DNA of 64,000 nucleotides from Reyranella humidisoli (GCF_019039055.1 NZ_JAHOPB010000001.1:2764001-2828000), one strand, 5' to 3'. Shown: positions 42,297-51,424, numbered from the stretch's first letter. The notes: a model not told the origin generated them from the sequence alone. Made by a program: numbers and translations.

Positions 42297-42962
42297 CTAT
42301 TTCGCGTAGTCGTAGGCGCCGCCCTTTTCCAGGGCCCGCTTGTAGGCGGGGCGGGAATGGATGCGGTCGAGGAATCCCTTGAGCCGGGGCATTCCCCGGA
42401 TCGCCGGCGCGCGCGCGCTCGCGGCCTCCAGCGGAAAGCTCATCTGGATGTCGGCGGCCGTGAAGTCGGGGCCGGCGAACCATTCGCGGCGCGACAGCTC
42501 GCCTTCGAGGAACATGAAGTGGTTGCCGATCTGCGGTGCCAGCAGGGTCTTGTCCGCACCGCCGGAGATGGCGCGGGCCACCGGCCGCATGAAGAACGGC
42601 ACGCGCGACGGGATGCGGTCGAACACCAGCTTCATGAACAGGAGCGGCATCAGCGAGCCCTCCGCGTAGTGCATGAAATAGGTGTACTGCAGCCGCTCCG
42701 GCGTGCCGGCGGCCGGGGTGAGTTTGCCCTCGCCATAGGTTTCCGACAGGTACTCGAGGATCGCGCCGGATTCGGCCAGCACCTTGTCTCCGTCGGTGAT
42801 GACCGGTGACTTGCCCAGCGGATGGACGTTGCGCAACTCCTGCGGCGCCTGCATCGACGGCTGGCGCTGGTAGCGCTTCACCTCGTAGGCCAGGCCGAGC
42901 TCCTCGAGCATCCAGAGGATGCGCTGTGAGCGGGAATTGTTCAGGTGATGGACGGTGATCAT
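42297..42962 (-). CDS. Glutathione S-transferase
   Basis: A 221-residue protein with an N-terminal thioredoxin fold (MITVHHLNNSRSQRILWMLE; SRSQRI gives the catalytic Ser; PVITDGD, ESGAILEYL) and an all-helical C-terminal domain. Start ATG 42962 lies 1 bp after the stop of the carotenoid oxygenase gene, so the two form one transcription unit. It may conjugate or isomerise the aldehyde products of carotenoid cleavage, but this is inferred from position only. Confidence 0.9.
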   Translation of the reverse strand: MITVHHLNNSRSQRILWMLEELGLAYEVKRYQRQPSMQAPQELRNVHPLGKSPVITDGDKVLAESGAILEYLSETYGEGKLTPAAGTPERLQYTYFMHYAEGSLMPLLFMKLVFDRIPSRVPFFMRPVARAISGGADKTLLAPQIGNHFMFLEGELSRREWFAGPDFTAADIQMSFPLEAASARAPAIRGMPRLKGFLDRIHSRPAYKRALEKGGAYDYAK

Positions 42963-42963
42963 C

Positions 42964-44397
42964 CTACAGCGTACCGGGCCGCCAGTTGCCGTGGAAGCCC
43001 GCCGGGACGCGGCTGCTGAGATGCGCAAGCGCCACGGGCCCCTTGGCGATGTCGGTCGCCTCGAAAACGCCGAGGTCGCTGCGGCCCTCGGCGGAGCGGA
43101 AGATCGTCGCCAGCACCCAGCCGTCGCCCTCGGCCGCCGTGTCGTGGCGCGGCACGAACACCGGTTCGCCGAACCGGTCGTCCTCGCCCGCCTTCCAGGT
43201 GGCGTTGGTGCCCTTCTTCAGGTCGTAATGGGTGATGCCCTCGCCGCGGCGCACGCCGGCATGGGTGATGTTGCCCGACACGATCCAGCCATGGCGGTAG
43301 TCGCTCATGCAGAAGCGCTCGTCGAAGCGCGGGAACTCGCCGGTCCGATCGTCGAGCTGCTCCTCGCGGAAGGTGTTGGACTGGCCGGACAGGTCGAAGG
43401 TCCAGCGGAACAGGCGCGCGGCCGGCGGCTCCTTGGTGGAGGGCGAGCCGTCGGGCAGCGGGAACAGCGGCGCCACGTCGTACTTCATGACGTCGATCAC
43501 GATTTTGCCGTCCGCCGTCTCGAAATGGTTCATCGGGTGGAAGACGTAGGACGGCGGCGCGGTCACCCACTTCACGTCGGCCACGGTGCCCTTGCGCGGG
43601 ATGAAGGCGATGTGCGTGCCCTTGTCCGGTTCCCAGGCGAACGGCGGCAGGCCGCCCATGGCGCGCTCCATCGACGAGGTGAGCGGGAAGATCGGCACGA
43701 CGATCCAGTTCTTCGTCACCGCGAAGTCGTGGATCATGGAGGGGAAGGGACCGTCGAGGATCTCGGCGCGCGTCACCGTGCCGTCCGCGGTCACGGTCTG
43801 GAGGCTGACTTCCTTGGTGAAGCGGCCGGTCGCCGAATAGCCGAAGAAGATCATCTCGCCGGTCTCGGGATCGAACTTGGGATGTGCGGTGAAGGGACCA
43901 ATGAGCTTGTCGCCGAACGTCTCGTAGCCGCCGTCCTTGGGGCCGACCGGCATCAGGCTCTTCGGATCGAGCGAGAAGGGCGCATGCGCCTCCTCCAGCG
44001 CCAGAAGTTTGCCGCCGTGCCAGACGATGTTGGTGTTGGCGATGGTCGAGTTCAGGGCGAACACGCGCGGGTCGGTGTAGCGCGGATTGCCGAACGTGCC
44101 GGAGAGGCCTTCGCCCTCCTCGTTCTCGATCTTCCACTTGGGCGTCCGCACCCAGCGGTTCTTGTAGGAGACGTTGCCGTTCTCGATGTGGAAGGCGTGG
44201 ATCATGCCGTCGCCGCCGAACCAGTGATAGGGACCGCGCGGTGCGAACTGCGGGTTGGGCCCGTTGCGATAGAGAGTGCCGCAGAGTTCCTTCGGCATCT
44301 CGCCACTGATCTGGAGATGTCCCGCATCGGCCTCGGTGTTGACCGGCGCGAAGTAGCCCTTGAGGAACGGATTGTCGGTCGGAAATGCCTTGGCCAC
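42964..44397 (-). CDS. Carotenoid oxygenase
   Basis: A 477-residue seven-bladed beta-propeller Fe(II) enzyme of the carotenoid cleavage dioxygenase family. The four His ligands are expected in FTAHPKFD, MIHDFAVTKN, MNHFET and GFHGNW, all of which are present. Start GTG 44397 with AAGGAGA 7 nt upstream is preferred to the longer frame. The oxygenase may act on apocarotenoids or on lignin-type stilbenes. It is followed by a GST gene, and a 13-bp dyad lies upstream of its ribosome site. Confidence 0.92.
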   Translation of the reverse strand: MAKAFPTDNPFLKGYFAPVNTEADAGHLQISGEMPKELCGTLYRNGPNPQFAPRGPYHWFGGDGMIHAFHIENGNVSYKNRWVRTPKWKIENEEGEGLSGTFGNPRYTDPRVFALNSTIANTNIVWHGGKLLALEEAHAPFSLDPKSLMPVGPKDGGYETFGDKLIGPFTAHPKFDPETGEMIFFGYSATGRFTKEVSLQTVTADGTVTRAEILDGPFPSMIHDFAVTKNWIVVPIFPLTSSMERAMGGLPPFAWEPDKGTHIAFIPRKGTVADVKWVTAPPSYVFHPMNHFETADGKIVIDVMKYDVAPLFPLPDGSPSTKEPPAARLFRWTFDLSGQSNTFREEQLDDRTGEFPRFDERFCMSDYRHGWIVSGNITHAGVRRGEGITHYDLKKGTNATWKAGEDDRFGEPVFVPRHDTAAEGDGWVLATIFRSAEGRSDLGVFEATDIAKGPVALAHLSSRVPAGFHGNWRPGTL

Positions 44398-44416
44398 GGG
44401 AAGTCTCCTTCTGGGT

Positions 44417-44456
44417 AACGCCGTGTATCTATCCAAGATTATCGATACACGGCGTT
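44417..44456. promoter_or_regulatory. 13-bp perfect dyad upstream of the carotenoid oxygenase gene
   Basis: AACGCCGTGTATC (44417-44429) and GATACACGGCGTT (44444-44456) are perfect inverted repeats separated by 14 bp. On the minus strand a GATAAT -10-like hexamer lies within the spacer, and the right arm ends 6 bp before the AAGGAGA site of the oxygenase. The layout suits a dimeric repressor that controls the oxygenase–GST unit. No TetR- or GntR-type gene is adjacent. Confidence 0.5.
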
Positions 44457-44556
44457 TCCCGCAAGAGCCGAATCCCGGCTTGCCGAAGCTCCGTGGGGAC
44501 AAACAAAGTGTGGCGTGCTTGGCTGCTTCGTTCGAGATCGTCTAATCAACAACGGC

Positions 44557-45168
44557 ATGAACATCACCAATCCTGTCCTGCCGCCCGGGTATTCCGCCGT
44601 TCCGCCGGGGCACGTCGCGACCATCGTGACCAGCCTCGAAATGCCGGCCCGTCCGCCGCAGCGGGCGGCGCGGCCTTTCCCGCCGGGCTTTGCGCTGGAG
44701 CCGCTCGAACGGACCATCGCGGCCTATCGCGAACTCTATCGCGCGGTGGGGACGGACTGGCTGTGGTTCTCGCGGCTGGTCATGGCGGACGAGAAGCTGC
44801 AGGCGATCCTCGACAACGCCGAGGTGGAATTCCTCGTCCTGCGCAAAGACGGGCGGAATGTCGGCATTCTCGAACTCGACTTCAGCAAGCCGGGGGAATG
44901 CGAGCTGGCGTTCTTCGGGCTGGCTGCCGAGGCAGTGGGAACGGGTATTGGGCGGACCCTGATGAACGAGGCGATCGCGCGGGCCTGGGCGCGGCCGATC
45001 AGGCGGTTCTGGGTGCATACCTGCACGCTCGACCATCCCGCGGCGCTCGACTTCTACCGGCGGTCCGGCTTCGTGCCCTATGCCTTCCAGGTCGAGGTGT
45101 TCGCCGATCCGCGCCTCACCGGCATCCTGCCGCGCGACTGCTCACGGCACGTGCCGCTGCTGGGCTGA
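44557..45168 (+). CDS. GNAT acetyltransferase
   Basis: A 203-residue protein with a single GNAT domain in its C-terminal 130 residues: LRKDGRNVGILELDFS, then FFGLAAEAVGTGIGRTLMNEA (acetyl-CoA loop GxGxG) and HTCTLDHPAALDFYRRSGFVPY. The N-terminal 50 residues are Pro-rich. ATG 44557 is chosen over a start 14 codons upstream because the family begins here. Substrate unknown. The 3' end overlaps the convergent MFS gene by 27 bp. Confidence 0.85.
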   Translation: MNITNPVLPPGYSAVPPGHVATIVTSLEMPARPPQRAARPFPPGFALEPLERTIAAYRELYRAVGTDWLWFSRLVMADEKLQAILDNAEVEFLVLRKDGRNVGILELDFSKPGECELAFFGLAAEAVGTGIGRTLMNEAIARAWARPIRRFWVHTCTLDHPAALDFYRRSGFVPYAFQVEVFADPRLTGILPRDCSRHVPLLG

Positions 45169-46446
45169 GGCGGCCGCGCCCGCGGCCTCGCGGTTCTCAG
45201 CACGCCAGAAGTAGACCCAGCCGGCGATGCCGAGCGCCAGGAGGAGCAGGCCGAACCAGAACTCGGTGTGGGTCGGGCCGATCAGGTCGAACATCGGTGT
45301 CGCCGCGACATTGAACAGCAGCATCGAGCCCGCCATCACGGCGAGCCGTAGCCGGAAAACACGGGCGATCTCGGCGCCGCGGAACACGGTCTGCATGCGG
45401 GTGATCATCGGGATGAAATAGAACGGCCCGCCGAAGCCCGCGACCAGGCCCGACAGCATCATCGCCGGCAGCTTGTAGGGATTGTCGAGGCCCCAGGCCG
45501 ACAGGGCGATCAAGGCGAAGCCCGTGCCCATGGCGACATAGCCCAGGAACATGGTCGAGAGCGGGCGGCGGAAACGGACGCTGCCGGCCACCAGGTTGCC
45601 GGCCACGTCGCCCACGCCGCAGGCGCCGACGATCATGCCGAGCGAGGCCAGACCGTGCAGGCCGAACAGGTGCGGATCGTGCTCCACCACCATCAGCGCG
45701 ATGCAGAGCTGCAGCGCCACGCTCCAGGGGCCGTTGGCGAAGGCGTTGATCATCAGCAGCGCGCCCATCCGCGGCTCACGCAGCATCAGTCGCGCGCCGT
45801 CGAGCAGGGCGTCCCACGCGCCGCGCCAGCCGCCGCGTCCGGGTCGCGGCTTGTAGGCCGGGTCGTACAGGCGGTCGCGCACCGCCCAGACCGCCAGCGC
45901 CGACAGCACGAAGCCCACCGCCGTGATCGACAGGAAATGGATCACCGGCAGCAGCGTGTTCAGCACCGCCGCCATCATCGGCCCGATCAGGCGGGCGAGC
46001 CGCCACGTCGCGTCGAACAGGCCGTTGATCGCCTGCATGGCGTCGCGATTCGTGACCAGCACCGGCACCGCCGACTGCAGCGCCGGCGTGAAGACCATGC
46101 GCATCGCCGCGAGGCCCATCACCGAGACGATGAGCAGCGGGATCGAGATGCCCCAGAGGTAGAAGCCGAGCACCGGCAGGATGGCCAGCACCGCGCTCGC
46201 ATACTTGGCGCCGATCATGGCGCGGTCGGCGCGCCAGCGGTCGAAGGCGGAGGCGCCCAGCAGGCCGACCACCAGCATGGCGCCGTACTGCGTGGCATTC
46301 ACGTAGCCCGCGGCATTGCCGATCTGCTCGGCCGCGATCCACACCACGGCCACGCGGAACAGGTCCTCGCCGATGGTCGAGGCGGCGAGGCCCGACCAGA
46401 TCGTGGCAACGGCGGGATCCTTGAGCGGACGGAAGACGGGGATCAT
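45142..46446 (-). CDS. MFS transporter
   Basis: A 434-residue protein with 12 spans. It opens MIPVFRPLKDPAVATIWSGL, matching the enterobactin-exporter-like (EntS) MFS branch, and contains the cytoplasmic loop with SAFDRWRADRAM and GLVAGFGGPFYFIPMITRMQ. ATG 46446 is chosen because upstream codons belong to the repeat element at 46468. Substrate unknown. Confidence 0.85.
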   Translation of the reverse strand: MIPVFRPLKDPAVATIWSGLAASTIGEDLFRVAVVWIAAEQIGNAAGYVNATQYGAMLVVGLLGASAFDRWRADRAMIGAKYASAVLAILPVLGFYLWGISIPLLIVSVMGLAAMRMVFTPALQSAVPVLVTNRDAMQAINGLFDATWRLARLIGPMMAAVLNTLLPVIHFLSITAVGFVLSALAVWAVRDRLYDPAYKPRPGRGGWRGAWDALLDGARLMLREPRMGALLMINAFANGPWSVALQLCIALMVVEHDPHLFGLHGLASLGMIVGACGVGDVAGNLVAGSVRFRRPLSTMFLGYVAMGTGFALIALSAWGLDNPYKLPAMMLSGLVAGFGGPFYFIPMITRMQTVFRGAEIARVFRLRLAVMAGSMLLFNVAATPMFDLIGPTHTEFWFGLLLLALGIAGWVYFWRAENREAAGAAASAQQRHVP

Positions 46447-46467
46447 GCCGCGCGACGATTCCCAACC

Positions 46468-46576
46468 ATCCTCATCCTGAGGAGGCGCGAAGCGCCGTCT
46501 CGAAGGATGGGCAACGGACGCGGTGCGGGTTCCCACCCTTCGAGACGCGGCCTGCGGCCGCTCCTCAGGGTGAGGC
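46468..46576. repeat. Large GC-rich intergenic palindrome, copy 1
   Basis: Outer arms ATCCTCATCCTGAGGAG and CTCCTCAGGGTGAGG enclose inner arms GTCTCGAAGGATGGG and CCCACCCTTCGAGAC. A second copy of the same layout lies at 51279-51394. The palindrome separates two same-strand genes and has a hairpin-rich form typical of non-autonomous repeats mobilised in trans; no transposase is in the window. Confidence 0.75.
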
Positions 46577-46597
46577 AAATTCCTGGAAGTGCAATCT

Positions 46598-47830
46598 TCA
46601 GCGAACCCACACGCCGCCGTCCTTGTTTTTGTACCCGAGCGACAGATAGGCCGCGTCGACAAGCGACTGGCCGCGCTCGTTCATCAGCAGGCCTGGGCCC
46701 ATGCGGTTCATCGTGTAGCCGAACGACAGGCCGGCGACCGGATCGGCGAAACCGAGCGAGCCGCCGGCGCCGACATGGCCGAAAGCCGGGCTGCCCAGGA
46801 TCACGCTGTCGCAATCCTCGCCCCACAGCTTGGCGGCCATACTGCGCCGGCGATTGTCCATCGACTTCATGAAGCCCAGCGCAAAGCGCGTCGGGATGCG
46901 CAGGGTGGCGTCGTCGTGCGTCGCCATCGAGACCTCGCCCATTCGGGCGAGCGTGGTGGCATCGACCAGGTCGCCGCCGCCGTTCGCCAGCGGGGCGTAC
47001 ATGCCGGCCAGCCCGCGCGCGTTGGTGATTCCGTTGGCCGCGCCGATTTCGGCGGCATGGCCCGCGCGGCTGTTGGCACCGCCGGAGCGCCAGGCGCCGT
47101 TGTTGAAATAGAACAGCGCGGCCACCGATTCCTTGTTGGTCGCGAGATCTCGCATGAAGGGCGTCACCGCGTCGGCGACCTTGTAGACATGCGGCACGAT
47201 CGGCGCGACGCGCGGCTCGATCGCCTCGGGCAGGCCGATCCAGAAATCGAGACCCAGCGGGCCCGCGATTTCTTCCCGAAAGAAGGCACCCAGCGACTTG
47301 CCGCTCGCGCGCCGCACCATCTCGCCCACCGTCCAGCCGAAGGTGAAGCCGTGATAGCCGTTGCGCGTGCCGGGTTCCCAGAACGGGACTTCGGCCGCCA
47401 GCCGCTCCGTCATGTAGGCCCAGTCGTAGGGCCCGTCGTCCTTCACCGGCGCGCGCACCGCGGGCACGGCGGAGGAATGGTCGAGCATCATGCGCGTCGT
47501 CACGCGCTCCTTGCCGTGCTGCGCGAACTCCGGCCACAGCTCGGCGACCGGTGCGTCGAGATCGAGCTGGCCTCGGCTCGCCAGCACATGCGCACACAAG
47601 GCCGTCGCGCCCTTGGTGCAGGAGAAGACGATGCTCACAGTGTCGCGTGTCCACGGGGCCTTGCTCTTGGGATCGGCGACGCCGCCCCACAGGTCGACCA
47701 CCGTCTCGCCGCCCATCGTCAGGCAGGCCGAGGCGCCGATCTCGCCCTTTTCCCTGAAGTTCTTCTCGAAGGCCTCGGCGACACGCTCGAAACCCGGACG
47801 GCAGGTGCCTCCGATCGCTGCGTCGCTCAT
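46598..47830 (-). CDS. Serine hydrolase, class C beta-lactamase family
   Basis: A 410-residue protein with the SxxK nucleophile in SCTKGATAL, the YxN-type residues in FTFGWTVGEM and the C-terminal KTG-like part in GAGGSLGFAD. It is cytoplasmic (no signal peptide) and resembles EstB-type esterases more than true beta-lactamases. ATG 47830 overlaps the upstream esterase stop by 4 bp. Confidence 0.88.
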   Translation of the reverse strand: MSDAAIGGTCRPGFERVAEAFEKNFREKGEIGASACLTMGGETVVDLWGGVADPKSKAPWTRDTVSIVFSCTKGATALCAHVLASRGQLDLDAPVAELWPEFAQHGKERVTTRMMLDHSSAVPAVRAPVKDDGPYDWAYMTERLAAEVPFWEPGTRNGYHGFTFGWTVGEMVRRASGKSLGAFFREEIAGPLGLDFWIGLPEAIEPRVAPIVPHVYKVADAVTPFMRDLATNKESVAALFYFNNGAWRSGGANSRAGHAAEIGAANGITNARGLAGMYAPLANGGGDLVDATTLARMGEVSMATHDDATLRIPTRFALGFMKSMDNRRRSMAAKLWGEDCDSVILGSPAFGHVGAGGSLGFADPVAGLSFGYTMNRMGPGLLMNERGQSLVDAAYLSLGYKNKDGGVWVR

Positions 47831-48498
47831 TGTTTCGGCACCGGCAGCTTGAAGGCTTCGAGCACGAAACGGGCGGCGTGGGAGAGACCGGTCTGGTCGA
47901 TCCCGTGGCCGATGCCCGGTGCGATGTGTACGCCGACCTGTACGCCGTTCTCGTTCAGCGTCTGCGCCGCGCGCTGGGTCAGGACGGCCGGCAGCATCTC
48001 GTCGCTGTCGCCGTGGACCAGCAGGACCGGCGGCTTCGACCTGATCTCGGCCTTCAACGTGTCGGGTCCGGCCAGCATGCCGGAGAAGCCGACGATGCCG
48101 GCGAGCGGCTTCGCGCGGCGCAGGCCGACATGCAGCGCCATCATCGTGCCCTGGCTGAAGCCGATCAGGACGGTCTTGGATTCGTCGAGGCCGTACTGGG
48201 CCATCGTGTCGTCGAGGAACTGTTCGACGAAGGGCGCGGCCGACCGCACGCCCGCCGCCGCCACCGCGGGGTCGAGGCGCGAGATGCCGAACCACTGAAA
48301 GCCCATCGGATTGCCCTCGCACGGGTAGGGCGCGTTGGGCGAATGGAATACCGCGTCGGGCATCAGCGGCGCCAGCACGGGCGCGAGGCCGATCAGGTCG
48401 TTGCCGTCGGCGCCGTAGCCGTGCAGCAGGATCACGAGGTGGCCGGGTTTGCCGCCGGCGTGCGGGCCGTGGCTGGGGCCGTCGAGCTTCTTGGTCAT
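47827..48498 (-). CDS. Carboxylesterase/phospholipase-type alpha/beta hydrolase
   Basis: A 223-residue hydrolase with LVILLHGYGADGNDLI near the N-terminus, nucleophile Ser in GFSQGTMMAL, Asp in HGDSDEMLP and His in GIGHGID. This is the family of bacterial acyl-protein thioesterase-like carboxylesterases. It overlaps the serine hydrolase start by 4 bp and the AlkA-like gene end by 4 bp, so the three are one transcription unit. Confidence 0.9.
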   Translation of the reverse strand: MTKKLDGPSHGPHAGGKPGHLVILLHGYGADGNDLIGLAPVLAPLMPDAVFHSPNAPYPCEGNPMGFQWFGISRLDPAVAAAGVRSAAPFVEQFLDDTMAQYGLDESKTVLIGFSQGTMMALHVGLRRAKPLAGIVGFSGMLAGPDTLKAEIRSKPPVLLVHGDSDEMLPAVLTQRAAQTLNENGVQVGVHIAPGIGHGIDQTGLSHAARFVLEAFKLPVPKQ

Positions 48499-49160
48499 GT
48501 CGCCTTCTTCTCCTTTGCCGACCAGTCCGGCATGTTGCGGCGATAGTGCCAGAGGACGAGCGCCGCGGCGCTGCGCCAGGGCCGCCACGCCTCGGCGATT
48601 TTGAGAAGCCGCTTTGCGTCGGGGCGGGTGCGCAGCTTCTTGAGATGCTGCGCGGCGACGACGAGGCCGAGGTCGAGGCCCGGCATGATGTCGGGCCGGC
48701 CGTGCGCGAACATCAGGTAGATCTCGGCGGTCCACGGACCGATCCCCTTGGCCTGCGTCAGCATGGCGATGGCCTGGGCATCGTCGAGCTCGTGCAGCCG
48801 GTCGAACGTGATCCGCCCCTCGACGATGTCGGTGGCGAGGCTGCGGCCGTATTTCATCTTGGCGCCGGAGAGGCCGACGGCGCGAAGCTGCTCGTCGCTC
48901 ATCGCCAGGAAGTCCGCCGGCTCCATCGACGGCACCGCCGCTTCCAGCCGCAGCCAGATGCTGCGCGCGGCATGAACCGAGACCTGCTGGCCGACGATCG
49001 AGCGCATCAGCCCGCCAAAGCCGGTCGGCATCTCCCGCAGTTCGGGATGACCCGCTTCCGCCAGCGCGCGCGCGATGTCGGGATCGGCGTCCGCCAACGC
49101 AGCGAGCGCCTTTTTGAGAGTCTTCTTGTCGAGGACGACCGGGGATGTCGCTTTCGCCAT
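48495..49160 (-). CDS. DNA-3-methyladenine glycosylase II (AlkA-like)
   Basis: A 221-residue HhH-GPD protein. The helix-hairpin-helix is LTQAKGIGPWTAEIYLMFAHG; the catalytic Asp follows in MPGLDLGLVVA; an N-terminal IVGQQVSVHAARSIW is the other family signature. It removes alkylated bases from DNA. Start ATG 49160; an ATG four codons upstream is possible. It shares a divergent region with gluQ. Confidence 0.88.
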   Translation of the reverse strand: MAKATSPVVLDKKTLKKALAALADADPDIARALAEAGHPELREMPTGFGGLMRSIVGQQVSVHAARSIWLRLEAAVPSMEPADFLAMSDEQLRAVGLSGAKMKYGRSLATDIVEGRITFDRLHELDDAQAIAMLTQAKGIGPWTAEIYLMFAHGRPDIMPGLDLGLVVAAQHLKKLRTRPDAKRLLKIAEAWRPWRSAAALVLWHYRRNMPDWSAKEKKAT

Positions 49161-49206
49161 GTCTCCCGCCATAGCACGTGGCGAGGGGGCGCTGTAACGT
49201 CGGATC

Positions 49207-50070
49207 ATGACGGTGGTCACGCGTTTTGCCCCCAGCCCGACAGGCGAACTTCATCTCGGCAGCGCCTATTCGGCCCGCATCGCCTGGCAGCGCGCGCGCG
49301 CCGTGGGCGGCACGTTCCTGGTCCGCATCGAGGATATCGACATCCGCCGCTGCCGCCGCGAGTACGAGACCGCGATGCTGGCCGACCTGGAGTGGCTCGG
49401 TCTCGCCTGGGACGGCGAGGTGCGCCGCCAGTCCGATCATTTCGCGGACTACGGCCGCGTGCTGGACCAGCTCGACGAGCGTGGGCTGGTCTATCCCTGC
49501 TTCTGCACGCGCGCCGACATCGCCGCCTCGGCCAGTGCGCCGCACCCGGTGGCGATGGGGCCGGACGGGCCGCTCTATCCCGGCACCTGCCGCCATCTCC
49601 CGGTCGAGGAGCGCCGCCGCCGCCTTTCGGCCGGCATCGAGCATTGTATGCGCTTCCATGCGACGCGCGCTGCGGAGCAGGCGGGACCTTATGCCTTCTT
49701 CGACGAGGCGCTCGGCCGGATCGAGGGCCAGCCGGAGCTGATGGGCGACTTCGTGATCGCCCGCAAGGACACGCCGACCAGCTACCATCTCTCGGTCACG
49801 GTCGACGACCATCTGCAGGGCGTCACGCTGGTGACGCGCGGCATCGACTTGCTGCCGTCGACTCACGTTCACGCGCTGCTGCAGAAGCTGCTGGGCTACG
49901 CTGCGCCGCAATATGCGCATCATCCCCTGCTGACCGATGCGACCGGCCGGCGCTTCGCCAAGCGCCACCGCGACCTCACCATCCGGAGCTTGCGCGAAAG
50001 CGGCAAGACCTCCGCCGAGGTGTTCGAGATGATCGACGGTTGGAGTTGCGCGGTGCCGGCGAAGGCATAA
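49207..50070 (+). CDS. gluQ: Glutamyl-Q tRNA(Asp) synthetase
   Basis: A 287-residue truncated glutamyl-tRNA synthetase homologue that attaches glutamate to queuosine of tRNA-Asp. The HIGH-like motif is in FAPSPTGELHLGSA, the zinc cysteines in YPCFCTR and YPGTCR, and the KMSKS-like loop in GRRFAKRHRD. It lacks the anticodon-binding domain. It is followed 10 bp later by the Rieske gene. Confidence 0.94.
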   Translation: MTVVTRFAPSPTGELHLGSAYSARIAWQRARAVGGTFLVRIEDIDIRRCRREYETAMLADLEWLGLAWDGEVRRQSDHFADYGRVLDQLDERGLVYPCFCTRADIAASASAPHPVAMGPDGPLYPGTCRHLPVEERRRRLSAGIEHCMRFHATRAAEQAGPYAFFDEALGRIEGQPELMGDFVIARKDTPTSYHLSVTVDDHLQGVTLVTRGIDLLPSTHVHALLQKLLGYAAPQYAHHPLLTDATGRRFAKRHRDLTIRSLRESGKTSAEVFEMIDGWSCAVPAKA

Positions 50071-50080
50071 CATCGGCGGC

Positions 50081-51238
50081 ATGGACCGGAACGAACAACT
50101 GGCCGTCGGGAGGCGGCTGCTCGGCCATATCGACGGCCGCACAACCGATCTCGCCGACGCGATGTTCCACAACCGTGTCGACGCCTATTCAGACCGCGAG
50201 CGCGCCGCGCGCGAACGCGACTCGCTGTTTCGAAGCCAGCCGCTGTTCATGGGGCTTTCGTCGCGCCTGTTCAAGGCCGGCGACTACATCACCGAGGACG
50301 TGGCCGGCATGCCGGTGCTGCTGGTGCGTGGGCCCGACGGCATGGTGCGCGCCTTCGCCAATGTCTGCCGCCATAGAGGCGCACCTGTGGCAGAGGGCTG
50401 CGGCAACGCCCGGGCCTTCGTCTGCCCCTATCACGCCTGGACCTACGACGCGCAGGGCAGGCTGCTCGGCGTCACCGACAAGGCGGGCTTCGCCGGCCTC
50501 GATATCGGCGCGCACGGGCTGGTGCGGCTGCCTGCCGGCGAGAAGCACGGCATGATCTTCGTGCGCGCGACGCCGCTGCGGGAGGGGGAGCCGGCCGAGA
50601 TCGACGTCGATGCGGTGCTGGGATCGTTCGTTCCCGATTTCGCCGCGCTGCAGCCGGAGACCTATCCGCTCTATTCGGTCGACCGCATCACCCCGCGCAT
50701 CAACTGGAAGTTCGCCGTCGACACGTTCCTCGAGGGCTATCACATCCCGCATCTCCACCGGAAAACCATCGCGCCATACTTCATCGGCAATTGCGGCACC
50801 TTCGACAGTGCGGGACGCCACGGCCGCATGTGCGTGCCGCGCACCTCGATCGAGGCGCTGCGCGCACTGCCCGACGACCAACGCAATCTGCGCCCGCACA
50901 TCATCGCGATCTACCAGCTGTTCCCCAACACCATCATCATCTGGCAGGTCGACCATATCGAGATCTGGCGCGCCTTCCCCGATCGCAACGACCCCGGTAG
51001 CTGCTCTGTCGAGTTCACGCTCTACCGCCCCGCCGACAGCGACCGTCCGGAGAAGCACTGGGCCAAGAACCGCGACATCGCCATCCGCACCGTGCTGGAC
51101 GAGGACTTCCCGCTGGGCGAGCGCATGCAGATCGGCTTCGAATCCGGTGCGACGGGCGAAGTCATCTATGGCCGCAACGAGCCATCGCTGGTCCACTTCC
51201 ACAACTCGATCCGCAGCGCGCTCGGCGTGGCGGCGTGA
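50081..51238 (+). CDS. Rieske-type aromatic-ring hydroxylating oxygenase, alpha subunit
   Basis: A 385-residue protein. The Rieske [2Fe-2S] ligands are in CRHRGAPVAEG and CPYHAWTYD (C-x-H and C-x2-H). The mononuclear-iron motif follows in DTFLEGYHIPHLHRKTI. The rest resembles choline/carnitine- and phenylpropionate-type oxygenases. The reductase partner is not in the window, so it probably uses a shared ferredoxin reductase. Substrate unknown. Confidence 0.92.
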   Translation: MDRNEQLAVGRRLLGHIDGRTTDLADAMFHNRVDAYSDRERAARERDSLFRSQPLFMGLSSRLFKAGDYITEDVAGMPVLLVRGPDGMVRAFANVCRHRGAPVAEGCGNARAFVCPYHAWTYDAQGRLLGVTDKAGFAGLDIGAHGLVRLPAGEKHGMIFVRATPLREGEPAEIDVDAVLGSFVPDFAALQPETYPLYSVDRITPRINWKFAVDTFLEGYHIPHLHRKTIAPYFIGNCGTFDSAGRHGRMCVPRTSIEALRALPDDQRNLRPHIIAIYQLFPNTIIIWQVDHIEIWRAFPDRNDPGSCSVEFTLYRPADSDRPEKHWAKNRDIAIRTVLDEDFPLGERMQIGFESGATGEVIYGRNEPSLVHFHNSIRSALGVAA

Positions 51239-51278
51239 GCGGAGCGTTGCACGCTTCGTCAGGCTGCCGATCAGCCTT

Positions 51279-51394
51279 CATCCTCATCCTGAGGAGTCGC
51301 GCCCCGCGCGGCGTCTCGAAGGATGGGCCTCAGGCGAGGTGCACGTTGCCCACCCTTCGAGACGCGCCGCTGCGCGACGCTCCTCAGGGTGAGG
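51279..51394. repeat. Large GC-rich intergenic palindrome, copy 2
   Basis: Outer arms ATCCTCATCCTGAGGAG (left) and CTCCTCAGGGTGAGG (right) with inner arms GTCTCGAAGGATGGG and CCCACCCTTCGAGAC, as in the copy at 46468. The right side is followed by TTTTTATT, so this copy could end transcription of the Rieske gene. Confidence 0.75.
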
Positions 51395-51424
51395 TTTTTA
51401 TTGGGGCGCTACAGACGGCCCTTT

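Noticed and set aside
45923-46872. Gln/His/Arg-rich + strand frame opposite the MFS gene
   Set aside because: Shadow frame; repeats of Arg and His arise from antisense GC-rich codons and include the palindromic repeat.
47827-50172. 781-codon minus-strand frame covering several genes
   Set aside because: Only its last 223 residues (from 48498) are a real esterase; the rest is out-of-frame reading of the glycosylase and antisense of gluQ.
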